Source of the DNA: Pseudarthrobacter sp. NIBRBAC000502772
Lineage (GTDB): Bacteria > Actinomycetota > Actinomycetes > Actinomycetales > Micrococcaceae
Length of the DNA: 64,000 nt
Assembly (NCBI RefSeq): GCF_006517235.1
Contig: NZ_CP041188.1
Location: 682,001-746,000, forward strand
Direction: 5' to 3'
Below are positions 60,668-64,000 of this stretch, one piece after another. The notes under the pieces were generated by a model that worked only from the letters and a program-made list of their open reading frames with translations, did no database searches and was not told the DNA's origin. How positions within the stretch are numbered: the stretch's first letter is position 1; each line of letters opens with the position of its first letter. Both the position numbers and the translations under genes were made by a program.

Positions 60668-61330
60668 TCAGGCCCCGGTCTCGTAATGCGGCTCGGCCAC
60701 CGGCTTGGACTCCGGTGAGCCCTTTTCTCGGAGGTAGACGGAGGCGCCCACCAGGACGGCCACGGCGAGGAATTCGCTTTGCCAGTTCTGGAAGGATTCG
60801 AACCAGAACCTGCTGGTGGCCAAGTACTGGAACAGGGTGACGGTGGGCTGCCCGTGGGTTTGCTGCTCCTCGTTGTAGGCCGACGTTCCGCCGGCGGCGT
60901 GCAGGCTGAACGAGGCAACAAACAGCAACAGCAGGAGGATGGACAGGGAGTGCTCATACAGCTTCAGCACCAGGCCGCCGCGCTTCACTGGCCACGGCGT
61001 GGCCTCCCTGATGGAGGCATCGCGCGGGTCCTGGTCCTGCGGGGCGGTCTTTCCCATGGGCTTGGATTCGGAGGATCCCTTCTGGAAAAGGAAGACGGTC
61101 AGGACCACGTACATGGCCATCTGCAGGAACTCGGACTCCCAGTTTTCAAAGGTGGCTTCGACAAAATCGCCCGTGGACAGGTACTCCAGAACCGTTACGC
61201 CCGGCTCGCCGTGGGCCGCCTGATCCTCGCTGTACGCTGCAGCCCCGGAGAGGATCATGCCAATGAAAAACGCCAGGAACAGCCCGGCGTTGGCGAGCAA
61301 AAGCCCGTGTTCTTTGACCCACGTGCGCAT
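60668..61330 (-). CDS. DUF6766-like membrane protein with internal duplication
   Basis: A 220-residue protein with four membrane segments in two copies of one unit. Each unit has a first helix, a YSEDQAAHGEP-type or YNEEQQTHGQP-type loop, T---EYL or T-FQYL, then NWESEFLQMAMYV or NWQSEFLAVAVLV as the second helix and a -KGS-ESKP tail. The ATG at 61330 has AGGAG five bases upstream. It pairs on the same strand with the DUF6328-like gene. The function is unknown. Confidence 0.78.
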   Translation of the reverse strand: MRTWVKEHGLLLANAGLFLAFFIGMILSGAAAYSEDQAAHGEPGVTVLEYLSTGDFVEATFENWESEFLQMAMYVVLTVFLFQKGSSESKPMGKTAPQDQDPRDASIREATPWPVKRGGLVLKLYEHSLSILLLLLFVASFSLHAAGGTSAYNEEQQTHGQPTVTLFQYLATSRFWFESFQNWQSEFLAVAVLVGASVYLREKGSPESKPVAEPHYETGA

Positions 61331-61383
61331 GTGCACTCCTTCGAATCGATCCCCGGCAACTTGCTGGCTTATTGACCTGGCTA

Positions 61384-61875
61384 TTATTCGGCTGCGCGTC
61401 TATTGAGCCGTAGCGGGACGTAGATGAGCAGCACCAGGAGGACCGCCAGCAGGATTCCGCCGGCGGTCAGGCCGGCGGCGCGGCCGGCCGTCACATCAAA
61501 GACCAGGGCGGCTGTCCCGACACTGAGCATCCCCACGCCGGCCAAGGCAATTTTGGTAATGGTGTCTGCGCTGGAGACCAGGGTTTCCTTGAGCCTTTGG
61601 CGGAAGAGCCGGCGGTGGACGCTGACGGGCAGCAGGATAAAGGCGGTGGTCAGGGTCGCCATCACGACGTTGACGAGGTAGAGGCCCACCTGGAAATTGT
61701 CCAGGTCCTCGAACCGCTGCTGGAACGGCAGTGTCAGGAGAAAACCGGCCAGGATCTGGACCCCGGTCTGCAGCATCCGGAGTTCCTGCAGCAACTCAGA
61801 CCAGTTCCGGTCAAGCTGCTCCTCGCGGGTTTCATTCCGGCCGGTGCTGCCGGTGAAGTCCTCCGCATCCGACAT
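61384..61875 (-). CDS. DUF6328-like four-helix membrane protein
   Basis: A 163-residue protein: a polar start (REEQLDRNWSELLQELRMLQTGVQILAGFLLTLPFQQRF) and four membrane segments, with FILLPVSVHRRLFRQ between helices 2 and 3. The ATG at 61875 has AAGGAG upstream. It precedes the DUF6766-like gene by 53 bases. Members of the family are found in actinobacteria beside stress genes; no activity is known to me. Confidence 0.78.
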   Translation of the reverse strand: MSDAEDFTGSTGRNETREEQLDRNWSELLQELRMLQTGVQILAGFLLTLPFQQRFEDLDNFQVGLYLVNVVMATLTTAFILLPVSVHRRLFRQRLKETLVSSADTITKIALAGVGMLSVGTAALVFDVTAGRAAGLTAGGILLAVLLVLLIYVPLRLNRRAAE

Positions 61876-62018
61876 GTTTCTCCTTGCTCCAGGGCTAGGC
61901 GTGTGCTCCAAAACTAGGCTGAAGTTGCGCCAACGGCAACGTTTGATAAGTTTACTGATTATTTGCCGATTCAAATGATGAGGGCACGTCAGATTCACAT
62001 CCGCAACAAGGAGGAACC

Positions 62019-62336
62019 ATGAGTCAGGACAACCAGGGCACGGAACCGGACGAGGAAGTGGGCGGCTACGGCACGCCGACGGCGGAACAGGAGCTGGGCG
62101 GCGCGGAGACGAACGCTCCCGTGGTCGAGCCGGGGGAACCGCCCGTCCCGCGCGATGCCGTCGTGCCTTCCGCCGAGGCGGAGATCAACGACGCCAACGC
62201 CGATTCGCAGGGTTCTGGACCCTTCTCGTCGGAATCCGGACAGGATGCTGCCGGCCTGCCGGACGGCAGCGGAACCGACCGCGCCAAGAACAAATCACCG
62301 AACGACGACGGCGACGAAAGTTTCGACGCCGGGTAA
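62019..62336 (+). CDS. Small acidic, disordered protein (105 aa)
   Basis: The ATG at 62019 follows AACAAGGAGGAACC. The product is rich in Asp, Glu, Gly, Pro and Ser, with no hydrophobic core or membrane segment, so it is probably disordered. I recognise no family. It is divergent from the two small membrane-protein genes. The upstream AT-rich stretch (about 61925-61985) can hold both promoters. Confidence 0.65.
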   Translation: MSQDNQGTEPDEEVGGYGTPTAEQELGGAETNAPVVEPGEPPVPRDAVVPSAEAEINDANADSQGSGPFSSESGQDAAGLPDGSGTDRAKNKSPNDDGDESFDAG

Positions 62337-62459
62337 GCACTGTCCTGTGCCCGGACTGCGGCTTTTATGTGGGTGGACCGCGCCCAGGGGGCCTTCACCG
62401 GACGTATCCTAGAAGCAGGTTTTGCAGTGGGCCACGCGTTTCGAACCTAGGCGTGGAAC

Positions 62460-63278
62460 ATGGCCGCGGAGACACCGGGGGAGCCGGGCTGGGAATCGCT
62501 TCCCGACCCCCAGGATGTGGTGTTCGACAGCACGGATGTTGAAGACTTCCTTGCTGCGGTTACCCGCGAGTTCATGCGCGACATCGATGGCGATGCCCGC
62601 GGGATCAGCTGGGCTGCCACCTTCTTCCGCCGCGGATCGGCCCGAACCGCCGCCGCCGGCACCCCCGCGGCCCGCGCCGCAGACGAAGAACAGTGCTCGT
62701 TTGCAGACGGACCCGTGCTTGAAGCCGTGCGCACGGGGGATTTTGTGCACCTGGCCGACGTCGCCCGCGACCGGCGATGGCCGGGCTATGCCAGTGCTGC
62801 CGCGGACCACGGCGTCAGATCGCTGCTGTCAATGCCGATTGCGGCCGCCGCCGGCTGGAGCGCCGCTCTAAGCCTCTACGCGTCCACTCCCCACGCCTTC
62901 ACCAGCGAGGACATCATCAGGACGCGCCGGTATGCGCGGCAGGTTGCCCGGTCGCTGTGGATGGTGGTACGGGTGGCGGAGCGGGCCGAAGCCGGCGCGC
63001 AACTGGCGGTAGCCCAAAGCTCCATGGTGCTTATGGACCTGGCAGTGAGCGCCCTCAAATCCGATTACGGACTCGGCCATGAGGCGGCCCTGCAGTACCT
63101 CCGGACCGTCGCGCGGCACACCCGCCAGGGGCTTCGTGAGACCGCCTTGAATATTGTGGCTGCCTCGCGCCTGGACCCGGCCGGACGTGGCCAGGAAAAC
63201 GCCCCTCTCCGGGGACTCGCTGGAATTGAAACCTCCTCCCTCAGCGAGGGACCCTACAAAACAGGGAGCACGGCATGA
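62460..63278 (+). CDS. GAF-domain protein with a degenerate ANTAR domain
   Basis: A 272-residue paralogue of the regulators at 9.5-12.1 kb. The GAF part (about 35-175) has CSFADGPVLEAVRTGDFVHLADVARDRRWPGYASAAADHGVRSLLSMPI. The C-terminal part (about 195-250; LAVAQSSMVLMDLAVSALKSDYGLGHEAALQYLRTVARHTRQGLRETALNIV) follows the ANTAR helical plan but with poor agreement in the first helix. Its stop overlaps the next start in ATGA. Unlike its paralogues, it has no small companion gene. Confidence 0.82.
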   Translation: MAAETPGEPGWESLPDPQDVVFDSTDVEDFLAAVTREFMRDIDGDARGISWAATFFRRGSARTAAAGTPAARAADEEQCSFADGPVLEAVRTGDFVHLADVARDRRWPGYASAAADHGVRSLLSMPIAAAAGWSAALSLYASTPHAFTSEDIIRTRRYARQVARSLWMVVRVAERAEAGAQLAVAQSSMVLMDLAVSALKSDYGLGHEAALQYLRTVARHTRQGLRETALNIVAASRLDPAGRGQENAPLRGLAGIETSSLSEGPYKTGSTA

Positions 63279-64000
63279 ACGTCTGGAAACAGGACATTGC
63301 AGCCAAGAACACCGCTGTGGATCCGGCGCCCCACCCGTGGCACCGCCTCGTGGCACTGGGCGATTCCTTTACCGAGGGGATCGGGGATCCCGAGCCGCGC
63401 AGCGAGGGTGGTATTCGCGGCTGGGCGGACCGTGTGGCCGAGGAGCTCAGTGCGAACCAGCCTGATTTCGCCTACGCCAACCTTGCCGTCCGGGGCCTGC
63501 TGGTACAGCAGATCCTCGACCACCAGCTTGCCGCGGCGGTCGCCCTGAAACCTGACCTGGTCACGCTCTCCGCCGGCGGTAACGACATTGTTTTCCGGCG
63601 CAGCGATCCTGACCGGCTCGCAGAAAAAATCGACGACGGCGTGGCCCAACTGGCAAGGTCCGGCGCCACCGTGGTCCTCTTTGCCGGGCCGGACTGGGGT
63701 GCGACGCCGGTCTTCAGCCAGATCCGCGGCAAAGTGGCCATCTTCAACGAGAACCTCCACGCGGTGGCGGCGCGACACGACGCGGTCATGGTTGACCTGT
63801 GGTTCCTGCGCGAACTGTCGAACCCGGGCATGTGGGATCCGGACCGGCTGCACTTCTCGCCGCTGGGGCACCACACCATCGCCGCGGCCGTGCTGAAGGC
63901 CCTGGGTGTTGCGCACACCCTGGAGCCGTTGGAGCCTAAGCCACCGCTGCCCCGCAGCTGGAAGGAAGCCCGGACCGAGGACCTCATCTGGGCCCGGGAA
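63275..64000 (+). CDS. SGNH/GDSL-family hydrolase (partial, runs off the window)
   Basis: At least 242 residues are in the window and the frame stays open at 64000. The nucleophile block is LVALGDSFTEGIGDPEP (GDS, about residue 30), the Gly/Asn blocks are NLAVRG and LSAGGNDIV, and the catalytic Asp-His pair is in DPDRLHFSPLGH (about 190). Enzymes of this kind cleave ester bonds of lipids or glycans. No signal peptide. The ATG overlaps the stop of the GAF-ANTAR gene, so the two are coupled. Confidence 0.88.
   Translation, partial: MNVWKQDIAAKNTAVDPAPHPWHRLVALGDSFTEGIGDPEPRSEGGIRGWADRVAEELSANQPDFAYANLAVRGLLVQQILDHQLAAAVALKPDLVTLSAGGNDIVFRRSDPDRLAEKIDDGVAQLARSGATVVLFAGPDWGATPVFSQIRGKVAIFNENLHAVAARHDAVMVDLWFLRELSNPGMWDPDRLHFSPLGHHTIAAAVLKALGVAHTLEPLEPKPPLPRSWKEARTEDLIWARE

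Noticed and set aside
1-64000. CRISPR arrays, tRNA and rRNA genes
   Set aside because: No regularly spaced direct repeats and no clover-leaf or rRNA sequence was seen on reading; a covariance-model scan would settle small RNAs.

Overview
The window looks like chromosomal DNA of a high-GC actinobacterium of the Arthrobacter / Pseudarthrobacter type (Micrococcaceae). The reasons are the mycothiol-linked formaldehyde dehydrogenase pair, the several GAF-ANTAR regulators, the GTG/TTG starts and the GC-rich codon use. It opens in the 3' end of pdxS and closes inside a GDSL/SGNH hydrolase gene. I saw no rRNA, tRNA or CRISPR array.

Layout. 0-5 kb: pdxS end, a PhoD-like phosphatase, a PhzF-family isomerase and an mscR/metallo-hydrolase pair for formaldehyde (mycothiol) metabolism. 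5.3-9.1 kb: a compact creatine-use unit, made of a promoter with a TTGCAAC-type operator, an MHS-family transporter, creatinase and an IclR regulator whose last codons lie in a repeated element. 9.2-12.1 kb: two minus-strand modules pairing GAF-ANTAR antiterminator-like proteins with a small, twice-repeated companion protein. 12.4-15.1 kb: an alpha/beta hydrolase, then an FCD-type GntR regulator and nagB.

15.1-31 kb is accessory DNA: a decayed IS21 istA with terminal repeats, two broken serine-resolvase fragments, a ParR/ParM-like actin partition pair, small lipoproteins, an ArsR/short-chain reductase pair with a clean palindromic operator, and an exopolysaccharide-type operon (GH26 glycanase, GT2 synthase, frameshifted RsbW-like gene). 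That operon is preceded by a possible attenuator RNA. DUF1508, MepB-like, metallo-beta-lactamase-fold and C39-like genes and a CPBP protease fragment follow.

31-45.4 kb: an amino-acid permease, then a full minus-strand sialic-acid pathway: sialidase, family-5 binding protein, ABC permease, a fused permease-ATPase, a second ATPase, nanA, nanK (ROK), nanE and nagA. The matching nagB and probable regulator sit 17 kb away, across the accessory block; the same 10-base word occurs upstream of both. A PfkB kinase is divergent from the sialidase.

45.4-64 kb: a LacI / dihydrodipicolinate-synthase-like / Nramp-like catabolic cluster, a DUF1905-type fusion protein, an orphan SsuA-like binding protein, a HAD phosphatase, a glycerophosphodiesterase, a signalling block (EAL, GGDEF-EAL, GAF histidine kinase, STAS-like), a methyltransferase, glycerate kinase, small membrane proteins, and a GAF-ANTAR gene coupled to the SGNH hydrolase.
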